Assembly: GCA_016783505.1 (NCBI GenBank)
Contig: JADHWK010000019.1
Coordinates: 1 to 39,478, forward strand
Origin: Candidatus Zhuqueibacterota bacterium
GTDB taxonomy: Bacteria; BS750m-G25
Reading direction: 5' to 3'
Length of the DNA: 39,478 nt
Position numbers and translations under genes: made by a program. The first letter of the stretch is position 1. Each line of letters starts with the position of its first letter. The notes under the pieces were generated by a model, which was not told the DNA's origin, searched no databases, and saw only the letters and a list, made by a program, of their open reading frames with translations. Positions 25,861 to 32,629 of the stretch are shown here, in pieces.

Positions 25861-25902
25861 AAAAAAAAGGCCTACTCAACATGAATGAATGGGCCTTTAA
25901 AA
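25861..25902 (-). terminator. GCCTA/TAGGC-type terminator upstream of the PAS gene
   Basis: AGGCCTA pairs with TGGGCCT (one G-U) around the shared ATTCAT loop, with A/T runs outside. It is one of five copies of this element. Confidence 0.7.
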
Positions 25903-25921
25903 AAGGCTAATTTTTTTATAA

Positions 25922-25973
25922 CGAAAAAACTAACCATCGCCATCCCCTCGGGGTCAGGTGCAGCGAGGGTTAG
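25922..25973 (-). terminator. Strong intrinsic terminator or attenuator hairpin
   Basis: On the minus strand CTAACC and TCGC pair with GCGA and GGTTAG (one C-T mismatch between the blocks), enclosing a small CCCC-ga-GGGG-like hairpin, then TTTTTT. The stop codon of the leader ORF (25970-25972) is in the 5' arm. Confidence 0.7.
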
Positions 25974-26035
25974 AAAGCGAATAAATAACTCCCTCTCTTC
26001 ATCCCGTTCCTTCGGGTGGGGGTTACTAAAGGCTT
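25922..26035 (-). ncRNA. Candidate small RNA or attenuated leader (about 115 nt)
   Basis: A self-contained unit: promoter TTGACT-17-TATCTT at 26040-26068, a GC-richer body in an AT-rich region with CCCG/CGGG pairing near 26000-26015, and the hairpin terminator at 25922-25973. It contains a ten-codon ORF MKRGSYLFAF (ATG 26002) with AGGA upstream. It could be a free small RNA, or a leader that controls the PAS gene. I recognise no known RNA family. A dispersed repeat is another possibility. Confidence 0.4.
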
Positions 26036-26039
26036 TTTC

Positions 26040-26068
26040 AAGATACATAATTTAGGTTTTAGAGTCAA
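26040..26068 (-). promoter_or_regulatory. Sigma-70 promoter of the structured leader upstream of PAS
   Basis: TTGACT (26063-26068), 17 bp, TATCTT (26040-26045), overlapping the end of repeat protein copy 2; it shares CTAAAACCTAAAT with the promoter at 24090-24118. Confidence 0.65.
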
Positions 26069-26453
26069 GTTTTTTTCCCGCAACCTTCCTTTGCTGATAC
26101 CGCTCCCTCATTCTCCGCAAAATCCTTTCCCTGTTCTTCTGATAATATTCCTTTTGATATTTCCGTTCATATTCCATACGCTTTTCTTTATGTTCCTGCC
26201 TATATCTTACCCAATAATCTTTATTCCTTTGATACCTGAGGCGTTGCTTAGCTTTTATTGTCTCTTTGTTGTCTTCATAATACGCTTTTTGAATAGGTTT
26301 GAATTTTTCTTTATGTCGTTTCTGATAATTTCTCATTATTTGTAGTCGAAGTTCCCTGTTCTCGCTATGATATTTCTGCCGTTGTGCAAGAATCTTATCC
26401 CTGTTGCGCTCATAATATTTACGACGATACTCTCTTGTTTTTTCCTGATCCAT
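26052..26453 (-). CDS. Lys/Arg/Tyr-rich 15-residue-repeat protein, copy 2
   Basis: A 133-residue paralogue of copies at 24115 and 30417, starting MDQEKTREYRRKYYERNRDK. The middle units (KAIQ/KPIQKAYYEDNKETI, KAKQRLRYQRNKDYW, VRYRQEHKEKRMEY) are almost identical to copy 1 in protein and in DNA; the units on both sides have drifted more (LAQRQKYHSENRELR, LQIMRNYQKRHKEKF). There is no clear Shine-Dalgarno. The promoter (TTGATT-16-TATATT at 26494-26521) and the next 40 bases match those of copy 3. Highly basic and cytoplasmic; function unknown. Confidence 0.8.
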   Translation of the reverse strand: MDQEKTREYRRKYYERNRDKILAQRQKYHSENRELRLQIMRNYQKRHKEKFKPIQKAYYEDNKETIKAKQRLRYQRNKDYWVRYRQEHKEKRMEYERKYQKEYYQKNRERILRRMRERYQQRKVAGKKLDSKT

Positions 26454-26493
26454 TTTGAAAAGTCGGATTTGTGAAACTGATATTACCTAATTT

Positions 26494-26521
26494 AATATAG
26501 CAATAAATATCTAAAAATCAA
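26494..26521 (-). promoter_or_regulatory. Promoter of repeat protein copy 2
   Basis: TTGATT (26516-26521), 16 bp, TATATT (26494-26499). It is nearly the same sequence as the promoter of copy 3 at 30856-30883, so the control region was duplicated with the gene. Confidence 0.7.
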
Positions 26522-26537
26522 GTAAAATTTCAAAAAA

Positions 26538-26576
26538 AACAAAAAGCCTACTCAAGATGAATGAATAGGCCCTAAA
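26538..26576 (-). terminator. GCCTA/TAGGC-type terminator of the second beta-helix gene
   Basis: GCCTA (26546-26550) and TAGGC (26566-26570) around the shared loop, with T-rich tail on the minus strand; 20 bp after the beta-helix stop codon. Confidence 0.75.
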
Positions 26577-26594
26577 ATTAAAAGGGATAAAATC

Positions 26595-28460
26595 TCACTT
26601 CAGCAAAACCATCTTCCTCACCTTCTGGAACTCACCTGCATGAATTTGATAAAAATAGATTCCAGATGAATAACCGGATGCATCCCAGTTTATCTGGTAG
26701 TAACAAGCAGGTTGATGTTCATCAACTAAGGTGGCTACTTCTCGTCCGAGGATGTTGAATATTCTTAGGGTTACTTTTGAATCTTTGGGCAGGCTGTATT
26801 TGATGGTAGTTATCGGGTTGAAGGGATTGGGATAATTCGGCTTCAAGGCAAACGCCTGAGGCACATTTTCCTCGGCTTCGGATATATTTGTCTCGGCAAA
26901 TTCATCCGCCCCAATATCTACGGTGTCGCCTTGGATCCTTGCTTCACCATCTATATCGTAGTCTCCAACCCCAGGCACGTTCTCACCAGCATTGATGGCG
27001 GATGATGTGACCTGTAAATGCAGATTGGGTTCGCTCAGATCGGCAAATTGTGGCGCAATAAATAACGAGTGACTGTCGTTTCCTGTGGCTGATTGGTATG
27101 TAGCAAAGCCCTGATATATGATGTTTTGCCACTCCCACTCGCTATCTGTGATACCTGCTGGACCAAAATACAAGTTGTAATCAACTACATTATTAACGTT
27201 CTCGGTGAAGGGGTTGCCAATCAGGAGACTTTGATCGTTAGCGTAAAAGATGTTATTCTTAATTATGTTGTATCGCGTGTCGAACTGCAATAGGATTTCT
27301 TGGTTTCCATCTTCCCCTATTCCATTGTGATACAAGCTGTTATTGACGATAATACAATTCTCTGTGCTACCCCGCTCGTTGTCGTACCCGCCCATCGAAA
27401 TACCTGCCATACGGTTGTTAAACAAAAAGTTGCTACGCACGGATATATGGCTGGTAGCCCGACCCTGATGTTCGCTGGCAATTTCTATACCAATGTCTGA
27501 CTGGAAAATTGTATTTCGCTCTACGATGATGTCCCTGCCACCGTCAACATAAATGCCTCCAGCACTGTACTCATTTCCATAAGCTGGATTGCCAAACGAG
27601 GAAATGTTGTAAATTGTGTTGTTGCTGACTATTCCGTTTCGGGCCTGATCATAGTCGCTATTGGGAGCAATATCCTCAAAACCGATGAAATCTATGCCAA
27701 TGTTATCGCAATCATAGACGATGTTGTTATTAACGGTGAATAGTGTCACGTTGCCGTTTAAGACCAATCCTTCACTTGAGCCAAGGATGAGGTCGTGGAG
27801 TTCATTGCCCTCTATGAAGATGTTGTTGATAGAATCGGGAGCAGAAGTGCCATACACGGCGATACCATGTGCATCTGCACCCATAAGCTCTTCATCTACG
27901 GGAGCATTGGTTTCGATGTGGTGAATGTTGTTGTTTTTCAATTTAATGTTGTGAGCTTCGCCTCTGATGTGGATACCAACAGGGATAATGTATGGGGTGG
28001 AAGCGCGGTAATTGCGTATTTCAAAACCCTCGATAATTATATAATACTGATCCACAATCAAGAACATACCGTTGCTACTGTCAGGCACAGGCAGTCCGGT
28101 GCCGTCCAGAATGGGTACCTCGTCTTCATAGTTTCGAAAGGTGATATAGCCGTTGTCGGCGGTGCCAGATACGTTTACGGTTACTTTTTCGTTGTAAACA
28201 CCACCGCGCACGTACACGGTGTCCCCTGGAGCAAGGGTGTTAGCTGCTTTTTGAATGGTTTGCCAAGGTTCTGCTAATGTACCGGGGTTGTTATCGTCGC
28301 CATTCGGGTCCACATAGTAGGGTTGACCGATGGCTTTTGTATTCATACTTAGAATGAATAGCATTATGAACATTACACAAATCTTCAATGTTCTGGCATT
28401 TGAAGTGTTAATAATTCCAATGTTTAACATAAGTTCTAAATTACACATTTCATTTTTCAT
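26595..28460 (-). CDS. T9SS-secreted parallel beta-helix protein
   Basis: A 621-residue exported protein. After a long N-terminus with a hydrophobic signal (ICVMFIMLFILSMNTKAIGQ) it opens with YYVDPNGDDNNPGTLAEPW and GDTVYVRGGVYNEKV, the DUF1565/pectate-lyase-like start of a right-handed parallel beta-helix. Helix rungs continue to about residue 480 (NIYNISSFGN, IIVERNTIFQSDIGIEI, CIIVNNSLYHNGIG), then INAGENVPGVGDYDIDGE...VDIGADEF. A type A T9SS domain ends it (NYPNPFNPITTIKYSL...KMVLLK). RBS AGGAGG lies ten bases before ATG 28460. Promoter 28576-28604. It may be a polysaccharide lyase or binder; catalytic residues not identified. Confidence 0.92.
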   Translation of the reverse strand: MKNEMCNLELMLNIGIINTSNARTLKICVMFIMLFILSMNTKAIGQPYYVDPNGDDNNPGTLAEPWQTIQKAANTLAPGDTVYVRGGVYNEKVTVNVSGTADNGYITFRNYEDEVPILDGTGLPVPDSSNGMFLIVDQYYIIIEGFEIRNYRASTPYIIPVGIHIRGEAHNIKLKNNNIHHIETNAPVDEELMGADAHGIAVYGTSAPDSINNIFIEGNELHDLILGSSEGLVLNGNVTLFTVNNNIVYDCDNIGIDFIGFEDIAPNSDYDQARNGIVSNNTIYNISSFGNPAYGNEYSAGGIYVDGGRDIIVERNTIFQSDIGIEIASEHQGRATSHISVRSNFLFNNRMAGISMGGYDNERGSTENCIIVNNSLYHNGIGEDGNQEILLQFDTRYNIIKNNIFYANDQSLLIGNPFTENVNNVVDYNLYFGPAGITDSEWEWQNIIYQGFATYQSATGNDSHSLFIAPQFADLSEPNLHLQVTSSAINAGENVPGVGDYDIDGEARIQGDTVDIGADEFAETNISEAEENVPQAFALKPNYPNPFNPITTIKYSLPKDSKVTLRIFNILGREVATLVDEHQPACYYQINWDASGYSSGIYFYQIHAGEFQKVRKMVLLK

Positions 28461-28575
28461 TTTAGATTTCCTCCTATCAGACGCCTATTATGGATCAGCA
28501 AACTGGAATTATCCACCAGCCATAACTACAACTCAATGTCAATACCGGTCTTAAGGTGACCTTTCCTTTCGTAGG

Positions 28576-28604
28576 AATATAAGGTTTTTTTTGTTTTGTG
28601 TCAA
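28576..28604 (-). promoter_or_regulatory. Sigma-70 promoter of the second beta-helix gene
   Basis: TTGACA (28599-28604), 17 bp, TATATT (28576-28581). Confidence 0.8.
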
Positions 28605-28653
28605 GAATAAAATTCAATACTGAACGTAATCCTAAATCAAAGTATTTATTATT

Positions 28654-28870
28654 CTACTTCAACAAGATTAACTTCCGGGTCTGTGAATATTCACCAGCTT
28701 GAAGGCGGCAAAAATAAATACCGCTGGCTAAACTTGTTGCATCCCATTGAACTTTATAGAAACTAAGGTCTTAATGTGAACTTACTAATTCAGTCATTTG
28801 TTGACCTATAATGTTATAAATTCTTAAAGTAACTTCAGAAGGTTTTAGCAAGCCATATTTGAAAGCCATG
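28654..28870 (-). pseudogene. Decayed T9SS C-terminal sorting domain
   Basis: Directly behind the trypsin-like protease stop codon, the minus strand reads AFKYGLLKPSEVTLRIYNII, GQQMTELVSSH, an in-frame TAA, then SFYKVQWDATSLASGIYF, CRLQAGEYSQTRKLILLK and TAG (28654-28656). This is the last 70 residues of a type A T9SS domain with one nonsense mutation and without its NYPNPFNP start. The 3' half is close in DNA to the end of the LVIVD propeller gene near 15048-15160. It is a fossil of a lost secreted-protein gene or of an earlier tail on the protease gene. Confidence 0.85.
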
Positions 28871-28871
28871 G

Positions 28872-30404
28872 TTAGCCAGCCAAAATCACGATGATTCCCA
28901 TTAACATCAATATCATACTAAATCCAATTAGGGCTGCTGCTAATTCTGTTTTTTCTTTTTTAATAAGTTCTTTATAACCACCAGCAGCGAATTCATCTCC
29001 AGCATAAGGAGCAAAATCATCCCACGCCTTTCTAACTGTTTTTTCTGGTAAAATAACTACCTCTGGAGAATTAGAGGCTTTTCTATCATAAATTTTCAAT
29101 TTTATTGTTGGATATATCCCGTTTACAGGTTTGAATATTTTGAAATCATAATTGAAATAACCAGTCAGAACCATTTCATCAAACCCATATTTCCCATCCC
29201 AAGAAATCACAGAAAAAGCCAACGGCTGCATTATATTAGCCCGCATCATATCATTCTGTAATATGCCATTTCTGTAAACCTGAAAATCATATAAGCCTCT
29301 TTTGTATTTATAATTATAAATTAATTTAGAATATGAGTCAGAATGAATATCGCCCATTGCACCAAGTATATTCCGGATTGTCTTATTTGAAGTTTGACCT
29401 ATTATGGGAATTACTTCGAAAGATACGACAGGACTAAATCTACTTGTATTATCTGGCCATTTCTTCAAATCATTAAACAGATAGTTACTATATTGACCTT
29501 CTATATCACCATTATTCCCCCAATCTTTGCACTCTTTTGTCAATCGTAATTCAACTCGCTTTATTCGATAATAATGATATGGTGGGGTGACAACCGTTAC
29601 AAGAAAATGCCTGGTATATTTAAGTTTGGAGACATTATAAGGTTTCTCATCAAATTTTTCAACAAACATAGTCCGTTGCAAGCTTTCTAATGGAAAAATA
29701 TTTTTTGGTTGAACCGGTAATCTTTCTGTTGTAGGAGGGGTTACATTCCCTAGTATGATTTTTGCTTGTTTAATAATAGAATTATCCTTTGTTATTAAAA
29801 GACTACCCTGCATATTTGGACCTCTGTTAGGTAAATCACCAAAATTATTCATACCAACAACAATACCATCCATATTGACCAAGGGTCCACCCGAACCTTC
29901 AGGATTAATATTGATATCAGAAATAATTACATCTGGTTCAACTTTATTTACTATTCCTGCTGTCATAAATCTACCCTGATTGAACGCATTGCCAACAGCA
30001 ATGACCTTCTCCCCAATATAGACCACAGTGTCACTTGGGCTTGCTATCGGAAGTACTTCAATATTATTACAAAAAGTCTCGTTTATAAGAAGGATAGCAA
30101 CATCTTTTTCTTTGTCTGATGATAGGACAATAGCCTTCACTTTTGTTGAATCGTTCAATTGAACACGAATGTATTTTGATGATGCAATAATATGCTGATT
30201 TGTAAGAATTAATCCCCTTTTGTCAATTAAAAATCCACTTCCGTGCCCTCGGTCTCCAAAAACGGTAAATACGCTCTCCTTCACCCTATAAAAAACCCGT
30301 GCTTCTTGGCTAATTCTTCTTTGTGCAAATAGAGCGTCCAACATATTAAAAATAACAAAAATGCTTACTAATGCCATGGATCTGAATTTTTGTATTTTTG
30401 CCAT
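28872..30404 (-). CDS. Trypsin-like (HtrA-type) serine protease with C-terminal membrane helix
   Basis: A 510-residue exported protease. A signal peptide or anchor (MALVSIFVIFNMLDALFAQ) precedes a trypsin-fold domain, about residues 38-215, with a complete triad: His71 (LTNQHII), Asp101 (EKDVAIL) and Ser171 (NPEGSGGPL). No PDZ domain is seen. Residues 240-480 form an unrecognised domain, and a C-terminal hydrophobic helix (LAAALIGFSMILMLMGIIVIL) would anchor it. It begins 12 bp after repeat protein copy 3, whose 3' end contains its ribosome site (GAGGG), so the two are probably one operon with the promoter at 30856-30883. A decayed T9SS domain follows its stop codon. Confidence 0.88.
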   Translation of the reverse strand: MAKIQKFRSMALVSIFVIFNMLDALFAQRRISQEARVFYRVKESVFTVFGDRGHGSGFLIDKRGLILTNQHIIASSKYIRVQLNDSTKVKAIVLSSDKEKDVAILLINETFCNNIEVLPIASPSDTVVYIGEKVIAVGNAFNQGRFMTAGIVNKVEPDVIISDININPEGSGGPLVNMDGIVVGMNNFGDLPNRGPNMQGSLLITKDNSIIKQAKIILGNVTPPTTERLPVQPKNIFPLESLQRTMFVEKFDEKPYNVSKLKYTRHFLVTVVTPPYHYYRIKRVELRLTKECKDWGNNGDIEGQYSNYLFNDLKKWPDNTSRFSPVVSFEVIPIIGQTSNKTIRNILGAMGDIHSDSYSKLIYNYKYKRGLYDFQVYRNGILQNDMMRANIMQPLAFSVISWDGKYGFDEMVLTGYFNYDFKIFKPVNGIYPTIKLKIYDRKASNSPEVVILPEKTVRKAWDDFAPYAGDEFAAGGYKELIKKEKTELAAALIGFSMILMLMGIIVILAG

Positions 30405-30416
30405 TAATTCTACCCT

Positions 30417-30815
30417 CTATTTAATGCTTCTATTTTTCCCCTCAGTCTTCTTTTGCTTATACCTCTCCCTCATTTTCTGCAAAATACTTTCCCTGTTCTT
30501 CTGATAATATTTCTTGTAATATTTATTACCATATTCACGATAATATTCTCTTATTGTTTCTCTGTGTTCTTGCCTATATCTTACCCAATAATCTTTATTC
30601 CTTTGATACCTTTGGCGTTGCTTAGCTTTTATTGTGTCTTTGTTGTTTTCATAATACGCTTTGAATTTTTCTTTATTGCGATCCAAATAATTTTTCATTA
30701 TTTGTAGTCGGCGTTCCCTGTTTTTCCAATAATACTTCCGCCATCCATCAAGAATCTTATCCTTGTTGCGTTCATAATACCCAGGGTTATGTTTCCGTTT
30801 TCTTTCTTGATCCAT
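30417..30815 (-). CDS. Lys/Arg/Tyr-rich 15-residue-repeat protein, copy 3
   Basis: A 132-residue paralogue of 24115 and 26052, starting MDQERKRKHNPGYYERNKDK. Compared with copy 1, it has lost four residues in the fourth unit (KFKAYYENNKDTI in place of KFKAIQKAYYEDNKETI) and gained about four in the linker (RETIREYYREYGNKYYKKYY), so total length is almost kept. It lies 12 bp upstream of the trypsin-like protease on the same strand and is likely co-transcribed with it. The promoter matches that of copy 2. No enzymatic motif; function unknown. Confidence 0.8.
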   Translation of the reverse strand: MDQERKRKHNPGYYERNKDKILDGWRKYYWKNRERRLQIMKNYLDRNKEKFKAYYENNKDTIKAKQRQRYQRNKDYWVRYRQEHRETIREYYREYGNKYYKKYYQKNRESILQKMRERYKQKKTEGKNRSIK

Positions 30816-30855
30816 TTTGAAGGGTCGGATTTATGTAACTGGGATTACCTCATTT

Positions 30856-30883
30856 AATATAGCAATTAATCTTAAAAAATCAA
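30856..30883 (-). promoter_or_regulatory. Promoter of repeat protein copy 3 and the protease
   Basis: TTGATT (30878-30883), 16 bp, TATATT (30856-30861), shared with copy 2. Confidence 0.7.
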
Positions 30884-30903
30884 GTAAAAATTGAGTTAAC
30901 TTT

Positions 30904-30945
30904 AAAATAAGAAACCCACCCCTGCGGGGGGTGGGTTCTTACTGT
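30904..30945 (-). terminator. Intrinsic terminator of the SnoaL-like gene
   Basis: A perfect ten-base-pair stem AACCCACCCC (30913-30922) with GGGGTGGGTT (30928-30937), five-base loop, then a T-rich tail on the minus strand. Confidence 0.8.
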
Positions 30946-30989
30946 GATTAAATTCTTTCCTGTTCCATCATAACCGGCGGAAGAATTAG

Positions 30990-31556
30990 TTATTCTTCAG
31001 GAGGAGCCTCCTCTTTTTCTACCCCCTCCTCGGCCTTTACAGTCGTTCCTGCGTCGACCATCACCCGCCACTGGCCGTCCATCTTTTTCCAGACGGTGAC
31101 GTACTCGCCGCTCTCCTCGGCAGCCTCGCCCGGCCCGTCCGGGTCGTAGGTCCAGGTGCCGCGCTCGTAGGCCAGATCGCCGGAGGCGGCCACCTCGACC
31201 GCGGTGGTGGTCCAGCCGATGGTGAAGTCGGGGTTCTCGGTCCACTCCTCCTCCCGATTCGCGTCGATCGCCGCCTGGCCCTCATGAATCTCGCCGTCGA
31301 AGATCGTGGTGCCGTTCGGGGCGAATAGATTGCTGATGGTTGCGCCGTCTCTGGCGTTTTCGGCCTCCATCCACTGGGCGGAGAGGTCGCGGATCGCCTG
31401 CGCCTCGGCGGCGACGTCGATCGCCGGAGCAGCCTCTTCGACAGGCGGTGGGGCTTCCTCCTTGGGTTTCTTGCTAATCCCAAAGGATACAGAAGCCAGG
31501 CAGAAGGCCATCAAAACCGTCAGCACCAAACCGAGAACAAATACCTTTCCCCTCAT
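30990..31556 (-). CDS. Exported SnoaL/DUF4440-like protein (NTF2 fold)
   Basis: A 188-residue exported protein: signal peptide (FVLGLVLTVLMAFCLASVSFG), a Pro/Glu/Ala-rich linker, then an NTF2-fold domain of the DUF4440/SnoaL type, about residues 48-172: AIRDLSAQWMEAENARDGATISNLFAPN, DGEIHEGQAAIDANREE, TTTAVEVAASGDLAYERGTWTY and EYVTVWKKMDGQWRVMVDAG. The acidic tail EEGVEKEEAPPEE ends it. These domains bind small ligands or act as isomerases; the substrate is not predictable. RBS GGAGG precedes the ATG; promoter 31604-31632. Its GC content is clearly higher than the AT-rich genes around it, and codons end mostly in G or C, which suggests transfer from elsewhere. Confidence 0.85.
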   Translation of the reverse strand: MRGKVFVLGLVLTVLMAFCLASVSFGISKKPKEEAPPPVEEAAPAIDVAAEAQAIRDLSAQWMEAENARDGATISNLFAPNGTTIFDGEIHEGQAAIDANREEEWTENPDFTIGWTTTAVEVAASGDLAYERGTWTYDPDGPGEAAEESGEYVTVWKKMDGQWRVMVDAGTTVKAEEGVEKEEAPPEE

Positions 31557-31603
31557 CTCTTACCCTCCTAAATTAATAAATCTTATTTATTAATCTCAAA
31601 GAT

Positions 31604-31632
31604 AAAATAGTAAATTTTTCAGAAAAAGTCAA
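31604..31632 (-). promoter_or_regulatory. Sigma-70 promoter of the SnoaL-like gene
   Basis: TTGACT (31627-31632), 17 bp, TATTTT (31604-31609). Confidence 0.75.
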
Positions 31633-31699
31633 GTATTTAATACGGTAATTTTTGAATTTGTCTAATTTCTGTTAAGAGGGACAGTCAAATATTCAAAAA

Positions 31700-31738
31700 A
31701 CAAAAGGCCTACTCAAGATGAATGAACAGGTCTTTTTT
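31700..31738 (-). terminator. GCCTA/TAGGC-type terminator, fifth copy
   Basis: AGGCCT pairs with AGGTCT (one G-U) around the shared ATTCAT-type loop with T and A runs. It lies 280 bp past the soluble bactofilin stop. Confidence 0.65.
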
Positions 31739-32020
31739 AAAATGTTTTAAGACTCGACCTTGTAATCCCATTCAAAGTGTCAAGGACAAACTAAAGTTAA
31801 ATTCCTCTTTTCGGACAGCGTAACTCTAACTTCAGTCAGTGTCACACTGCCCGAAAGAAGCAATAATGGGAACAAAGGGACTATGGGGAGCTAATGGGAG
31901 GCTATCATCTTGTTAGGGAACACCGGTTCCGAGACGCACCCCCGTCACCATGCCAGTACAATGATTGGCCGAAAGATCCGATCGAATTCTTATTGAATTG
32001 ACTTAGCGGTACTTGAGCTT

Positions 32021-32443
32021 CTATGGGCTCTCGTCGTCAGCGGCGGCCTTGGGTTTCTCGGTGAAGGGCAGTACCGGCGACTCCACGGCTTCCGTCATCA
32101 TCTTCACATTGCCCTCGAAGAAGGCATTATCGGAAATCAAGACCGCAGGAGCCAGGATTTCGCCCGTATACTTCCCGCCGTCACGTATTTCCACCTTTTT
32201 GTTGGCGATTACCTTACCCTCGACCTCGCCTTCGATGATCACGCACTCTGCCTTCACTTCACCCTTGAGCCTCCCGGTCTTACCCACCAACAAGAGCGCC
32301 GTGAGATCGATCGTACCTTCGAATCCGCCGTTCAGATACAGGTTCTGGGAACCCTTCAAGTCCCCCACCACGCTGATCCCCTCAAAGATCGCCGTCGTGT
32401 TCAGTTTCTGGACTTTGTCCAGCATACGCCGATTCAGTTCCAT
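32021..32443 (-). CDS. Soluble bactofilin
   Basis: A 140-residue bactofilin without a membrane segment. Beta-helix rungs run from about residue 18 to 110: FEGISVVGDLKGSQNLYLNGGFEG, LLLVGKTGRLKGEVKAE, IIEGEVEGKVIANKKVEIRDGG, YTGEILAPAVLISDNAFFEG. The tail is disordered and acidic (EKPKAAADDESP). The ATG at 32443 has GGGAGG upstream, and the promoter TTGATT-17-TATCTT is at 32551-32579. Likely forms cytoplasmic filaments; the membrane-anchored paralogue at 10804 may co-polymerise with it (inference). Confidence 0.92.
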   Translation of the reverse strand: MELNRRMLDKVQKLNTTAIFEGISVVGDLKGSQNLYLNGGFEGTIDLTALLLVGKTGRLKGEVKAECVIIEGEVEGKVIANKKVEIRDGGKYTGEILAPAVLISDNAFFEGNVKMMTEAVESPVLPFTEKPKAAADDESP

Positions 32444-32550
32444 CTCACACCTCCCTTATACAAGAATTTCCTTAACTACATTTTGAACCTTGGCTAATAG
32501 AAATTTTTTTCTTAAAATAAATTGCCAACAAATATAGATATTAATATATA

Positions 32551-32579
32551 AAGATAGAAATTTATTTCGCAATAATCAA
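32551..32579 (-). promoter_or_regulatory. Sigma-70 promoter of the soluble bactofilin
   Basis: TTGATT (32574-32579), 17 bp, TATCTT (32551-32556). Confidence 0.7.
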
Positions 32580-32629
32580 GTTATTCTTTTAGATGTTTGA
32601 TTTATCCAACAAGAATATTGAAAATCAAA

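Larger units (their letters stand above)
25614..26051. other. Regulatory region between the PAS gene and repeat protein copy 2
   Basis: From right to left on the minus strand: promoter 26040-26068, a short leader ORF (25970-26002), a strong hairpin terminator (25922-25973), a second GCCTA-type terminator (25861-25902), then about 240 AT-rich bases before the PAS gene in which I see no further gene. Confidence 0.6.
31557..32020. other. Intergenic region between the SnoaL-like and bactofilin genes
   Basis: Contains the promoter at 31604-31632, a ~115-bp stretch (31620-31735) similar to 23105-23225, and a GCCTA-type terminator. The remaining 31740-32020 has no open frame or RNA that I recognise; GAACACCGGTTC near 31918 is a small hairpin. 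Confidence 0.5.

Noticed and set aside
30997-31483. Arg/Pro-rich frames overlapping the SnoaL-like gene
   Set aside because: They are artefacts of high GC content in the real gene's other frames, with no ribosome sites or recognisable domains.
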